Source of the DNA: Nocardiopsis alkaliphila YIM 80379
GTDB lineage: Bacteria > Actinomycetota > Actinomycetes > Streptosporangiales > Streptosporangiaceae
DNA: 64,000 nt
NCBI RefSeq assembly: GCF_000341005.1
Contig: NZ_ANBD01000130.1
Span: forward strand, 1-64,000
Direction: 5' to 3'
Shown: positions 55,862 through 64,000 of the stretch, in pieces
Layout of the letters: each line of letters starts with the position of its first letter
Position numbering within the stretch: position 1 is the first letter of the stretch
Made by a program: the position numbers and the translations under genes
Notes under the pieces: model-generated
What the model was told of the DNA's origin: nothing
The model's database searches: none
The model's input: only the letters and a program-made list of their open reading frames with translations

Positions 55862-56470
55862 ATGGAAGCCAGATCCCACATGCCTGCGCAGAACGCAGAC
55901 TCCTCTCGCCCCGCCGCCAAACGGCTGACAGTCCTATCCGGCCCCTCCGGCGTGGGAAAGAGCACGGTCGTCGCGCACCTACGCGAGGTCGACCCCGACG
56001 TGTGGTTGTCGGTCTCGGTCACCACGCGCGAGCCCCGTCCGGGGGAGCGCGACGGAGTCCAATACCACTTCGTCACCGACGAGGAGTTCGACCGGCTGAT
56101 CGCGGAGGACGAACTGCTGGAATGGGCTCGGTTCGCGGGCAACCGCTACGGCACCCCCCGCCGCCCCGTCCAAGAACGCCTCGAAGCCGGAATCCCCGTT
56201 CTGCTCGAGATCGAGCTCCAGGGCGCCCGTCAGGTCCGCGAGACCATGGCCGATGCCCTGCACGTATTCCTCGCCCCGCCCTCCTGGGAGGAGTTGGTAC
56301 GCAGGCTCACCGGTCGTGGCACCGAGAGCGAGGAGGTCATCCGGCGCAGGCTGGAGGTGGCCAAGGTCGAGCTCGCCGCGGAGAAGGAATTCGACACCAC
56401 TCTGGTCAACACGTCCGTACAGGACGTGTGCGACGAGCTGCTAGCGTTGATGAACGCGCCCAAGGTGTGA
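55862..56470 (+). CDS. gmk: Guanylate kinase
   Basis: 202 residues from ATG 55862; ATG 55880 (MPAQNAD) would be 196 residues and neither has a strong ribosome binding site. Phosphorylates GMP to GDP. P-loop [19 protein letters not shown] site [28 protein letters not shown] and [21 protein letters not shown] and the lid [17 protein letters not shown]. Heads the gmk-rpoZ-coaBC-metK series. Confidence 0.96.
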   Translation: MEARSHMPAQNADSSRPAAKRLTVLSGPSGVGKSTVVAHLREVDPDVWLSVSVTTREPRPGERDGVQYHFVTDEEFDRLIAEDELLEWARFAGNRYGTPRRPVQERLEAGIPVLLEIELQGARQVRETMADALHVFLAPPSWEELVRRLTGRGTESEEVIRRRLEVAKVELAAEKEFDTTLVNTSVQDVCDELLALMNAPKV

Positions 56471-56581
56471 TAGCGGCCGCACCGGAACCGGTGGCGGCGC
56501 CCACCCGGGCCCGAGAACCGTCCCATCAACCAACGTCACGGCTTTTCGACGAGCCGGAGACCGTCCCTGGGGGGTAACGAA

Positions 56582-56848
56582 GTGGCTGGTACCGAGCCCG
56601 TCGCCGAAGGCATCACCAATCCACCGATCGATGACCTGCTGGAGCTGGTGGACAGCAAGTACAGCCTGGTCACCATGGCCTCCAAGCGAGCCCGCCAGAT
56701 CAACGCCTACTACGCCCAGCTGGGCGAAGGCCTACTGGAGTACGTCGGCCCGCTGGTGGAGACCCAGGTCCAGGAGAAGTCCCTGTCCATCGCCCTGCGC
56801 GAGGTCAAGGCCGGCCTTCTGACCGCCGAGCCCTACGAGGGCGGCTGA
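56582..56848 (+). CDS. rpoZ: RNA polymerase omega subunit
   Basis: 88 residues, GTG start. Small subunit that wraps the beta' C-terminus and aids assembly. Core sequence [35 protein letters not shown] and the actinobacterial tail [31 protein letters not shown] are typical. In Streptomyces loss of omega affects development. It lies between gmk and coaBC, the usual order. Confidence 0.96.
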   Translation: MAGTEPVAEGITNPPIDDLLELVDSKYSLVTMASKRARQINAYYAQLGEGLLEYVGPLVETQVQEKSLSIALREVKAGLLTAEPYEGG

Positions 56849-56942
56849 GCCCATCCCCGCCCACCGTGGCGAGGACGACCGCCCGCGCCCGGCGCACCCC
56901 CACCCGGGAGGTGCGGCGGGCGCGGACTGGTAGAACACTGGT

Positions 56943-58160
56943 GTGAGTGACACACGAACCGTTCCCCAGGTGGTCCTCGGCGTCGGCGGAGGCATCGCCG
57001 CCTACAAGGTCTGCGAGCTGCTGCGCCGACTGACCGAGTCCGGCCACCACGTCCGGGTCGTCCCGACCGAAGCGGCCTTGCGTTTCGTCGGCGAACCCAC
57101 CTGGGCGGCCCTGTCCGGACAACCCGTCGAGACCGGTGTGTGGGAGACCGTCCACGAGGTTCCGCACGTGCGTATCGGCCAGTCCGCGGATCTGGTGTTC
57201 GTCGCCCCGGCCACCGCCGACCTCATGGCCAAGGCCGCAGCCGGGATCGCCGACGACCTGTTGACCAACACCCTGCTCACCGCACGCTGTCCGGTCGTGT
57301 TCGCCCCGGCGATGCACACCGAGATGTGGGAGCACCCCGCCACCCAGGCCAACGTGGCCACGTTGCGTTCGCGCGGTGCCATCGTCTTGGACCCGGCCGT
57401 GGGCCGACTGACCGGCGTCGACACCGGCCGCGGCCGACTCCCCGAGCCCTCGGAACTGTTCGAGGCCGCCCGACTGGCCCTGCGCCGAGGCGTCACCGAA
57501 CCGGACCTGGTCGGCCGACGTGTCGTCGTCTCCGCCGGCGGCACCCGCGAGGCCATCGACCCCGTTCGGTTCCTCGGCAACCACTCCTCGGGACGTCAGG
57601 GATACGCGCTGGCCCGCACCGCCGCCGCCCGCGGCGCCGACGTCACCCTCGTGGCGGCCAACGTCTCCCTGCCGGACCCCGCGGGCGTGCGCCTGGTCCG
57701 GGTCTCCTCCGCCCTGGAATTGTCCGAGGCCATGACGGTCGAGCGCGTCGGCGCCGACGCGGTGGTGATGAGTGCCGCCGTCGCCGACTTCCGCCCGGCC
57801 ACCAGCGTCGTGTCCAAGATCAAGAAGTCCGGTGACGCCCCGGCCCCCATCGAACTGGCGGAGAATCCGGACATCCTCGCCGGCCTGGTGAGGAGCCGCT
57901 CCGAGCAGGGGATGGCGCAGACCATCGTGGGTTTCGCCGCCGAGACCGACGACGTGCTCGCCAACGGCCGGGCCAAACTCGCACGCAAGGGATGCGACCT
58001 CCTCGTGGTCAACCAGGTCGGTGGCGGACGTGCCTTCGGGACCGACGACAACCAGGCCACGGTCCTGGCCGCGGATGGTGCGGTCGTGGACATTCCCACA
58101 GGACCGAAGGAGGATCTGGCCGATCGGGTCTGGGACCTGGTGGTCGAACGCCTGCCATAG
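56943..58160 (+). CDS. coaBC: Bifunctional phosphopantothenoylcysteine decarboxylase/synthetase
   Basis: 405 residues, GTG start; TAGAAC (56931-56936) is suitably placed for a leaderless message. CoaC half (1-185): FMN-binding LGVGGGIAAYKVCELLRRL, catalytic His in EVPHVRIGQSADLVFVAPATADLMAK and the substrate motif PAMHTEMWEHPATQANV. CoaB half (185-405): VVSAGGTREAIDPVRFLGNHSSGRQGYALA and MSAAVADFRP, KIKKSGDAP, LAENPDILAGL. Makes 4'-phosphopantetheine on the way to coenzyme A. Confidence 0.96.
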   Translation: MSDTRTVPQVVLGVGGGIAAYKVCELLRRLTESGHHVRVVPTEAALRFVGEPTWAALSGQPVETGVWETVHEVPHVRIGQSADLVFVAPATADLMAKAAAGIADDLLTNTLLTARCPVVFAPAMHTEMWEHPATQANVATLRSRGAIVLDPAVGRLTGVDTGRGRLPEPSELFEAARLALRRGVTEPDLVGRRVVVSAGGTREAIDPVRFLGNHSSGRQGYALARTAAARGADVTLVAANVSLPDPAGVRLVRVSSALELSEAMTVERVGADAVVMSAAVADFRPATSVVSKIKKSGDAPAPIELAENPDILAGLVRSRSEQGMAQTIVGFAAETDDVLANGRAKLARKGCDLLVVNQVGGGRAFGTDDNQATVLAADGAVVDIPTGPKEDLADRVWDLVVERLP

Positions 58161-58460
58161 AAGGGCCTCAGGGGCGCTCACCCACCGTCTTCGGTGAGTC
58201 GCCATCTCACTTCGAGGCCATCACGATGAAATACCCCTGTCGTCACGCTGGATTCCTACCGCTGAGTACGAAACACTGCGAACGGGTACTTCCGTGCGGC
58301 CGTCCTGAACGGCCGATGTGAGACCCGCCCCACCAGTCCGGTTACAGTGGACCGATAACCAACCACGCCGGTCGGTATTGGTCTCCCCGGTGGGAAACCG
58401 GGAAGGCCGGATCCGCCCCGTCCCATGTCAGCCAGCAGCCGCTGCAAGGAGTCACGCAAC
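58161..58460. other. 300-bp leader region of metK
   Basis: Contains a weak hairpin after coaBC (CTCACC/GGTGAG around 58178-58198), the spaced inverted repeat GGTTA-N11-TAACC (58340-58360) and a small hairpin CCCGGT-GGGAA-ACCGGG around 58390-58408. None matches a SAM or SAH riboswitch that I can recognise. Confidence 0.5.
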
Positions 58461-59654
58461 GTGTCCCGCCGCCTTTTCACCTCCGAGTCGGTCACCGAAG
58501 GTCATCCCGACAAGATGGCCGACCAGATCAGTGACGCGATCCTCGACGCGATGCTCGCCACCGACCCCCGCAGCCGGGTCGCGGTCGAGACGCTGATCAC
58601 CACCGGTCAGGTCCACATCGCGGGTGAGGTCACCACCCAGACCTACGTCGACATCCCCGCCATCGTGAGAGAGAAGATCCTCGAGATCGGATACGACTCC
58701 TCCGCCAAGGGGTTCGATGGTGACTCCTGTGGGGTCAACGTCTCCATCGACGCGCAGTCCCCCGACATCGCCCAGGGCGTCGACACCGCCTACGAGGCCC
58801 GTGTCGAGAACGAGGACGACGCCCTCGACCGTCAGGGTGCGGGCGACCAGGGCCTGATGTTCGGCTACGCCAACCGTGAGACCCCCGAGCTCATGCCGTT
58901 GCCGATCAAGCTGGCCCACGCGCTCTCGGAGCGGCTGGCCCAGGTCCGTCGCGACGGTACGGTGCCCTACCTGCGTCCCGACGGCAAGACCCAGGTCACC
59001 ATCGAATACGAGGGTCAGACCCCGGTTCGCCTGGACACCGTGGTGGTCTCCAGCCAGCACTCCGCCGACATCAACCTCGACGAGATGTTGGCTCCGGACC
59101 TTCGTGAGCACGTGATCGAGCCGGTCGTGGCCGCCTACGGTCTGGAGTCCGACGCCTACCGCCTCCTGGTCAACCCGACCGGTCGTTTCGAGATCGGCGG
59201 CCCCATGGGCGACGCCGGCCTGACCGGACGCAAGATCATCGTGGACACCTACGGTGGTTACGCTCGCCATGGCGGAGGTGCCTTCTCGGGCAAGGACCCG
59301 TCGAAGGTGGACCGTTCGGCCGCCTACGCCACCCGCTGGGTCGCCAAGAACATCGTCGCCGCCGAATTGGCCGAGCGTGCCGAGGTCCAGGTGGCCTACG
59401 CGATCGGCAAGGCGCATCCGGTCGGCGTGTTCATCGAGACCTTCGGCACCGAGCGGGTCGCTCCGGAGCTGATCGAAAAAGCCGTGAAGGAGGTCTTCGA
59501 TCTACGTCCGGCCGCCATCGTGCGTGACCTGGACCTGCTCCGTCCGATCTACTCCAAGACCGCCGCCTACGGTCACTTCGGGCGTGAGCTGGAGGAATTC
59601 ACCTGGGAGCGTACCGACCGCGCCGAAGCGCTGCGGTCCTTCGTGGGCGTCTGA
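58461..59654 (+). CDS. metK: S-adenosylmethionine synthetase
   Basis: 397 residues from GTG 58461; AAGGAG lies 12 bases upstream. Makes SAM from methionine and [33 protein letters not shown], the signature [12 protein letters not shown], the P-loop-like [23 protein letters not shown] and the C-terminal [18 protein letters not shown] are all present. metF earlier in the window supplies methyl-THF for methionine. A 19-bp terminator follows. Confidence 0.97.
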   Translation: MSRRLFTSESVTEGHPDKMADQISDAILDAMLATDPRSRVAVETLITTGQVHIAGEVTTQTYVDIPAIVREKILEIGYDSSAKGFDGDSCGVNVSIDAQSPDIAQGVDTAYEARVENEDDALDRQGAGDQGLMFGYANRETPELMPLPIKLAHALSERLAQVRRDGTVPYLRPDGKTQVTIEYEGQTPVRLDTVVVSSQHSADINLDEMLAPDLREHVIEPVVAAYGLESDAYRLLVNPTGRFEIGGPMGDAGLTGRKIIVDTYGGYARHGGGAFSGKDPSKVDRSAAYATRWVAKNIVAAELAERAEVQVAYAIGKAHPVGVFIETFGTERVAPELIEKAVKEVFDLRPAAIVRDLDLLRPIYSKTAAYGHFGRELEEFTWERTDRAEALRSFVGV

Positions 59655-60120
59655 CCTGGGACGACCACCAAGGGGGTGGGTGAGCCATGTCGGCTCACCC
59701 ACCCCCTTGGCGTTCGGGGCGTCCTCCGCGTGGCGACTACCGGTGGTGGCCAGGCCGAGCACGTCCTCAAGGTGTGCGACGCGGGTCATGGGGTCGTGCC
59801 CAAGACCCGGATCGTGCCGGTCCCGCCGAGTGCGATGTGCCGTCTTTCCGGGCCCCGGGTGAGGTCGAGACCGGCAGGGCCGTCGTAGCCGAGGTGATCT
59901 CGGGCCCGCTCCAGAGGGGAACCTTTGAGTGGTGACGCTCCGGATTCGGGAGTCGACCCTCCCGAACTCCAGTAGAGAGCGCCCGTCCACGGGCTGGATG
60001 CCCATCGCTGGGCGGGTGAAGCCGGACGAGTCGGTTCCATTCCACGGATTTACCCGGGTTTTCCGTGGCTCTCAGTCGAATGTGTGTGACTCTGAGTAGT
60101 CAAACTCACACAATCCTTAT
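59655..60120. other. 466-bp region between metK and the LAQTG protein
   Basis: Begins with the metK terminator. Between about 59700 and 60050 the minus strand has protein-like stretches in two frames (RARDHLGYDGPAGLDLTRG near 59850-59910 and TRVAHLEDVLGLATTG near 59735-59785) joined by a stop and a frame change. This may be a decayed gene of unknown family; confidence is low. Confidence 0.35.
59668..59710 (+). terminator. Terminator of metK
   Basis: Perfect 19-bp stem (59668-59686 with 59692-59710) and a five-base loop, 14 bases past the stop. Confidence 0.92.
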
Positions 60121-61041
60121 ATGAACTATTGCTCCAAGTACGCTCCTGAAGCGTTCAAGACCAAAGTCAGTGCTCGTAGTTTGATTCGGATGGCGGCGGT
60201 CTCCGCCGGTGCCGTGATCGTCGCCCCCTTCCTGTGGGGCATGACGCCGGCGGTCGCCGAGGACGCCGAGCGTGTCGAACAGTCGAACACCCAGTTGAGG
60301 GAGTCCGTGGAGACGGACGCCTTGGACCGGGTGCGAGTCGAACTCCCCTCCGTGGTCGATGACACGTTCTCGGAACGGGGCTTGGCCGCCACGGAGTCCG
60401 AGGAGTCCGTGGAGGAGCGGTCGACGCAGGACACCGAGGCCCGGGGCGACCAGGAGGAGAGGTCGAAGGGCGGCCACGACGGATACCACAAGCCGCACAA
60501 GCCTTGCAAGGACCGGACCGCAGGTCACCACCACGACGACTCGGGCTACGACAAGCCGTGCAAGGACAAGGAACACGACGAGGACGACAAGCACGGTAAG
60601 GGTAAGCACGGCAAGGACAAGGACGGCAAGGACGGTAAGGGTAAGCACGGCAAGGACAAGGACGGCAAGGACGGTAAGGGTAAGCACGGCAAGGACAAGG
60701 ACGGCAAGGACGGTAAGGGTAAGCACGGCAAGGACAAGCCGTGCAAGGACAAGCCGGGTCACGACAAGCCCCACAAGCCGTGCAAGCCGGGCTATGACAA
60801 GCCGGAGAAGCCGGAGAAGCCGGAAAAGCCCGAGAAGCCGGAAAAGCCCAAGCCTCAGCCCAAGCCTCAGCCCCAGCCTGAACCCCAGCCCGTGCCTGCG
60901 CCCCAGCCCGAAGGGCCGGTCCTCGCGCAGACCGGTGCGTCCCTGGCGGTGCCGGCGGTGAGTGGTGTGCTGGCCTCTCTGGCCGGTATCGGTGCCATGA
61001 TCCTGGGTCGTCGTCGCCGCTTCGAAGAAGAGCGCGACTAG
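60121..61041 (+). CDS. Repeat-rich cell-wall protein with LAQTG sorting signal (sortase E type substrate)
   Basis: 306 residues from ATG 60121; an in-frame ATG at 60190 is possible because TTATAT overlaps the first ATG and no ribosome binding site is seen. Signal peptide to about residue 40 (SAGAVIVAPFLWGMTPAVA-ED). An acidic region (about 41-115) is followed by a Lys/His/Asp/Gly-rich region (about 118-220) with 3.7 copies of the 13-residue unit GKGKHGKDKDGKD and four KPCK motifs, then a Pro/Lys/Glu/Gln spacer (PEKPEKPEKP, KPQPKPQPQPEPQP). The C-terminus is LAQTG, a hydrophobic helix and RRRRFEEERD, the layout of a sortase substrate; LAXTG is the class E form. Function unknown. High Lys/His/Asp and cysteines suggest metal, DNA or polyanion binding, as inference. 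Confidence 0.85.
   Translation: MNYCSKYAPEAFKTKVSARSLIRMAAVSAGAVIVAPFLWGMTPAVAEDAERVEQSNTQLRESVETDALDRVRVELPSVVDDTFSERGLAATESEESVEERSTQDTEARGDQEERSKGGHDGYHKPHKPCKDRTAGHHHDDSGYDKPCKDKEHDEDDKHGKGKHGKDKDGKDGKGKHGKDKDGKDGKGKHGKDKDGKDGKGKHGKDKPCKDKPGHDKPHKPCKPGYDKPEKPEKPEKPEKPEKPKPQPKPQPQPEPQPVPAPQPEGPVLAQTGASLAVPAVSGVLASLAGIGAMILGRRRRFEEERD
60595..60738 (+). repeat. 39-bp in-frame tandem repeat, about 3.7 copies
   Basis: Units begin at 60595, 60634, 60673 and 60712 (last partial, 27 bases) and are identical in DNA as well as protein, so the array is recent and likely to vary in copy number between strains. It lies inside the cell-wall protein gene. Confidence 0.95.
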
Positions 61042-61071
61042 GCCGTCCGCACATGGTGCGATGAACACGAA

Positions 61072-61103
61072 CGGGCCGTACCCCACGAACGGGGTACGGC
61101 CCG
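61072..61103. terminator. Bidirectional terminator between the LAQTG protein and DUF349 genes
   Basis: Perfect 13-bp stem (61072-61084 with 61091-61103), six-base loop, then ATTCTT on the plus strand. Confidence 0.9.
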
Positions 61104-61132
61104 ATTCTTGTCACAGCGCTGGAGGCGGTGGC

Positions 61133-62365
61133 TCAGCTCATCTCGTTGAGGGCCTTCTCCGCCTCGGTCAGCCAGGAGCGGCGCGCCTCCAGAGCGGCCT
61201 CGTGCTCCTGGACCCGCCGGGTCTCACCCGCGGCGCGGGCCTTCTCCAGCTTGGTCTCCAGGCTCTGGATGGCCGCCGACAGTTGGTCGACGGTGTCCTT
61301 GGCTCGGGCACGTGCCTCGGGGTTGGTGCGCTCCCACTCGGCGTCCTCGGCCCGACGGACTCCGTCCTCGATCTTTCGGAAGGCGCCCTCCAATTGGTCA
61401 CGGACGTCACGCGGCAGCTCGCCGGCCTCCTCCCAAGCATTCTGGAAGTCGCGCAGACGAGCACGGGCCCGGCGCGGGTCCGAGATGGTCGGGATCTCCG
61501 CCTTGGCCTCGGCCAGGATCTTCTCCTTGGCCTCGGCATTGACCCGAAGCTCGGCGTCCCGCTCGGCGAAGACCGCGTTGCGCGCGTCGAAGAAGGTGTC
61601 CTGAGCGGCCTTGAAGCGTGCCCACAGCTTGTCCTCACTGGCCCGGTCGGCGCGTCCGCCGGCCTTCCAACGCTGCATGAGGTCGCGGTAGGCGCGGGCG
61701 GTGGGACCCCACTCAGTGGAGTTCGACAGGGCCTCGGCCTCGGCGACGATGCGTTCTTTCTCGGCACGCACGCCCTCTCGCTGCTGGTCCAGGTTGGCGA
61801 AGTAGGCCTTGCGCCGTTTGGAGAAGGAGTTGCGGGCCGTGGACATGCGCTTCCACAGGGCCTGCTCGGTGGGGCGGTCGGCCCGCGGTGCCTTCTTCCA
61901 CTCCTCGATCAGCTGGAGCATCCGTTCGCCACCGGACTTCCAGTGCGTGGTCTCGACCGCGACGCGCTCGGCCTCGGCGACGATTCGCTCCTTGATTTCG
62001 CGGGCCTGGCCGCGAGCCTGCTCTTGGGCCTGCTTCTGCTCGACCTTGCGCTCCTCGGCGCGGCCGGCCAGATCGTCCAGACGCTTCATCAGCGAGTCCA
62101 GGTCACCGACCGCGTTGGCGCCGGTGACCGATCCCCGTAGCTTGTCGATGCTGCTCATCGCGGCGGAGGCGGACAGGTCGGTGCTGCGCAACCGCTTCTC
62201 CAGCAACTCCACCTGGGTCACGAGCGCGTCGTACTTGTTCCGGTAGAAGGCCAAGGCCTCCTCCGGGGCGCCCGCCTGCCACGATCCGACGACCCGCTCG
62301 CCATCACTTGTGCGCACATAGACCGTGCCGTCGTCGTCTACGCGGCCCCAAGGGTCCGTGGTCAC
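61133..62365 (-). CDS. DUF349 domain protein
   Basis: 410 residues from GTG 62365, with AGGAGG five bases upstream; the frame open to 62512 is not needed. Starts TTDPWGRVDDDGTVYVRTSDGERVVGSWQAG, a conserved actinobacterial N-terminus, then at least three helical DUF349 repeats, recognised by W-K/R-x-x-x-R-A-x-R and LW-x-R/F (EEWKKAPRADRPTEQALWKRM, QRWKAGGRADRASEDKLWARF, NAWEEAGELPRDVRDQLEGAF). Cytoplasmic and highly helical. DUF349 proteins have no firm function; it often lies near relA and hisS in actinobacteria. Confidence 0.9.
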   Translation of the reverse strand: MTTDPWGRVDDDGTVYVRTSDGERVVGSWQAGAPEEALAFYRNKYDALVTQVELLEKRLRSTDLSASAAMSSIDKLRGSVTGANAVGDLDSLMKRLDDLAGRAEERKVEQKQAQEQARGQAREIKERIVAEAERVAVETTHWKSGGERMLQLIEEWKKAPRADRPTEQALWKRMSTARNSFSKRRKAYFANLDQQREGVRAEKERIVAEAEALSNSTEWGPTARAYRDLMQRWKAGGRADRASEDKLWARFKAAQDTFFDARNAVFAERDAELRVNAEAKEKILAEAKAEIPTISDPRRARARLRDFQNAWEEAGELPRDVRDQLEGAFRKIEDGVRRAEDAEWERTNPEARARAKDTVDQLSAAIQSLETKLEKARAAGETRRVQEHEAALEARRSWLTEAEKALNEMS

Positions 62366-62822
62366 CGTGTCCTCCTGGTGTCGTGAACCCGGCCACGAGA
62401 GGGTCGGGTTCGGGTCGTCGCGGCGGCATCCGACTTCGTTCGTGAGGGAAACCACCGTGCTCAGCACGATATCCCCACGTTCCGGCGGACAACGACGCGC
62501 CGTGTTCAACATCTGCGCAGATCTTCGGGTCTGCTTTTCGTCCTCGTGCCGTCGGCCCGGCCCGGATACCCCGAAAAGAGGCGCAGGTCGCGGGCATCGA
62601 CGTACACGGCGACGGTGACCAATATGGCATTACCACGCGGTTTGGCAAAGAGCTCGGACGCGCGCGGTGATCGAATGGTGATCAAAAGCGTTCCCCCATG
62701 TGCTTTTCGGTTCGCCGCCCCCGCGACCTCTCGGTAGGCTCTGCATCCGAGAGGTTCGTGTGCCCCATGCCCGGACCGCTCCCCTTCGGACGACAACGAC
62801 CCAGGACAGGACGACCACCGCC
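62366..62822. other. 457-bp divergent intergenic region
   Basis: Between the DUF349 and MBL-fold genes. Contains TGATC-N7-GATCA (about 62669-62685) and a moderately AT-rich patch, but no gene. The peptidyl-prolyl isomerase gene that I recall between these two genes in Streptomyces is absent. Confidence 0.45.
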
Positions 62823-63506
62823 GTGCTCATCGCCGCACTGCCCACCGGGCCCCTCGCCGCGAACTGCTACGTGCTCGCACCGGCCCCGGGCGGCGATTGC
62901 GTCATCGTCGATTCGGGACAGGGCGCCGCCACGCAGGTGGCCAAGGTCCTGGCCGAACACGACCTGACCCCGGCCGCGATCCTGCTCACGCACGGGCACT
63001 TCGATCACGTGTGGTCCGCCGCCGAACTCGGAGAGACCCACCAGGTGCCGGTGTACCTGCACTCGGACGACCATGGGCTGCTCACCGAACCCGCCGCCGG
63101 CGTCGACGCGGGCTTCGCCACCCAACTCCAGATGCTGCTGGGGCCCGGTCCCTACCCGGTCCCCGCCGACCTGCGTGAGGTCGCCGATGGAGACACCCTG
63201 TCCCTGGCCGGTGTGGAATTCGTCGTCGAGCACACCCCGGGGCATACGCCGGGTTCGGTGGTGTACACGGTCACGGCCGAAGACGGCGTCCCGGTGATGT
63301 TCGCCGGGGACCTGGTCTTCGCCGGTTCCATCGGCCGCACGGACTTCCCCGGCGGCGATACCGAAGCGATGGACCGAAGTCTGAGGAGCGCGGTCCTGGA
63401 CCGCCCCGACGTCACCCGGATCCTGCCCGGACACGGCCCCGGCACCACCGTGGAGCGCGAGCGCGCCACCAACCCCTACCTGCGCGATATCGCCGGTCGA
63501 CCTTGA
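62823..63506 (+). CDS. Metallo-beta-lactamase-fold hydrolase (glyoxalase II-like)
   Basis: 227 residues from GTG 62823; the frame open to 62700 is not homologous before this point. Metal-binding motif LLTHGHFDHVWSA (HXHXDH), further ligands in HTPGHTPGSVVY, FAGDLVFAGSIGRTDFPGGD and ILPGHGPGTTVERER. The N-terminus LPTGPLAANCYVLAP is typical for this actinobacterial group that usually precedes hisS. Probably a thioester or glyoxalase-type hydrolase; substrate not known. Confidence 0.9.
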   Translation: MLIAALPTGPLAANCYVLAPAPGGDCVIVDSGQGAATQVAKVLAEHDLTPAAILLTHGHFDHVWSAAELGETHQVPVYLHSDDHGLLTEPAAGVDAGFATQLQMLLGPGPYPVPADLREVADGDTLSLAGVEFVVEHTPGHTPGSVVYTVTAEDGVPVMFAGDLVFAGSIGRTDFPGGDTEAMDRSLRSAVLDRPDVTRILPGHGPGTTVERERATNPYLRDIAGRP

Positions 63507-63608
63507 GTCCCACCGGCCACTTCGCGGGAACGAACATGAGCATCGAGCAGTGCCGCAGCGTTGACCGCCGCGGTATGGGCCCCGGCCCGTACAACGGACG
63601 AGATACCC

Positions 63609-63639
63609 GCACCGGCCCCGTCTGAGGCGGGGCCGGTGC
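63609..63639 (+). terminator. Terminator of the MBL-fold hydrolase gene
   Basis: Perfect 12-bp stem (63609-63620 with 63628-63639) with a seven-base loop, before aspS. Confidence 0.85.
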
Positions 63640-63764
63640 TCTCCACACCCGCCCTACCCGCCCCGCCAGGGCGGGTGACGGCGATGGTGTGCACAGGATT
63701 GGCCCGGACCCATGCGCAGGTCGGGCACACTTGACATGAACGAAGACGCTGAAGGAGAAGTTCG

Positions 63765-64000
63765 TTGATCCGCACGCATGAGGCAGGTGCGCTGCGCGCC
63801 GAGAACACCGGTGCGACCGTCGTCCTGGCCGGCTGGGTGGCTCGCCGCCGCGACCATGGCGGCGTGGTCTTCCTCGACCTGCGCGAAGCCTCCGGGGTGG
63901 TCCAGGTCGTCGTCCGTGAGGACGACCTCGCCCACGACCTCCGCGCTGAGTACTGCATCAAGGTCACCGGTTCGGTTCGGGTCCGCCCCGAGGGCAACGA
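63765..64000 (+). CDS. aspS: Aspartyl-tRNA synthetase, N-terminal part (cut by window edge)
   Basis: Begins with TTG 63765, which has AAGGAG seven bases upstream. The first 78 codons form the OB-fold anticodon-binding domain: [49 protein letters not shown], typical of bacterial AspRS (often AspRS/AsnRS non-discriminating). The catalytic class II domain is outside the window. In many actinobacteria hisS lies between the MBL gene and aspS; here aspS follows directly. Confidence 0.95.
   Translation, partial: MIRTHEAGALRAENTGATVVLAGWVARRRDHGGVVFLDLREASGVVQVVVREDDLAHDLRAEYCIKVTGSVRVRPEGN

Noticed and set aside
58161-58460. SAM or SAH riboswitch before metK
   Set aside because: No conserved core of SAM-I, SAM-II, SAM-IV or SAH elements could be recognised; only short generic hairpins.
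60595-60738. Regular repeats resembling a CRISPR array
   Set aside because: Units are contiguous 39-bp in-frame codons of a secreted protein with no spacers.
63731-63736. TTGACA as -35 box for aspS
   Set aside because: The -10 position would fall on the Shine-Dalgarno AAGGAG and is not A/T-rich.

Overview
The window is chromosomal DNA of a high-GC, spore-forming type actinomycete. It carries bldD, mihF, an actinobacterial aa3/bc1 respiratory branch, PimB-type mannosyltransferase and PASTA kinase genes, many GTG/TTG starts and several probable leaderless starts. Gene content and order fit the Nocardiopsaceae/Streptosporangiales best (inference; no 16S or marker search was possible). No tRNA or rRNA gene, insertion sequence, prophage or CRISPR array was seen. 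Almost all genes are housekeeping or conserved actinobacterial genes.

Layout, left part (1-42.5 kb): tail of ctaD and ctaF; an L,D-transpeptidase lipoprotein; pimB-like mannosyltransferase; two NlpC/P60 hydrolases with coiled coils; a NYN-domain protein coupled to a zinc-ribbon protein; a DEDDh exonuclease/GIY-YIG protein overlapping a rhomboid protease; a RAM-domain protein; trpD; a receiver-like protein; then the ctaE-qcrC-qcrA-qcrB operon. After a 670-bp gap come an acyl-CoA synthetase, a small helical protein, a ROK glucokinase, an acyltransferase, an esterase, a membrane protein and a MacS-type histidine kinase. Next are a YedY-like molybdoenzyme, DAHP synthase behind an aromatic-residue leader peptide, thiI, a phosphofructokinase with PPi-type signature residues behind a DasR-type palindrome, a MacR-type regulator, a four-PASTA kinase, a thiO-thiS-thiG operon behind a TPP riboswitch, an Rv2175c-like DNA-binding protein, thiE, an NmrA-like protein, a DUF418 membrane protein, a polyprenyl synthase and metF.

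Right part (42.4-64 kb): a GNAT acetyltransferase, bldD, then the pyrimidine operon pyrR-pyrB-pyrC-carA-carB-pyrK-pyrD-pyrF behind a CRP-type site and a PyrR-binding RNA element; mihF, gmk, rpoZ, coaBC, metK; a Lys/His/Asp-repeat protein with a LAQTG sorting signal; a DUF349 protein; a metallo-beta-lactamase-fold hydrolase; and the start of aspS.

The most informative non-coding elements are the aro leader/attenuator (about 26.9-27.04 kb), the DasR-like palindrome upstream of pfkA (30.88 kb), the bldD/pyrR divergent region with a TGTGA-N6-TCACA site (44.24 kb) and a PyrR element (44.34 kb), the TPP riboswitch (36.4 kb), and many strong intrinsic-terminator hairpins. The sequence does not show an obviously new defence or mobile system. 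The best novelty candidates are the repeat-rich sortase substrate and the combination of regulatory sites on central metabolism.
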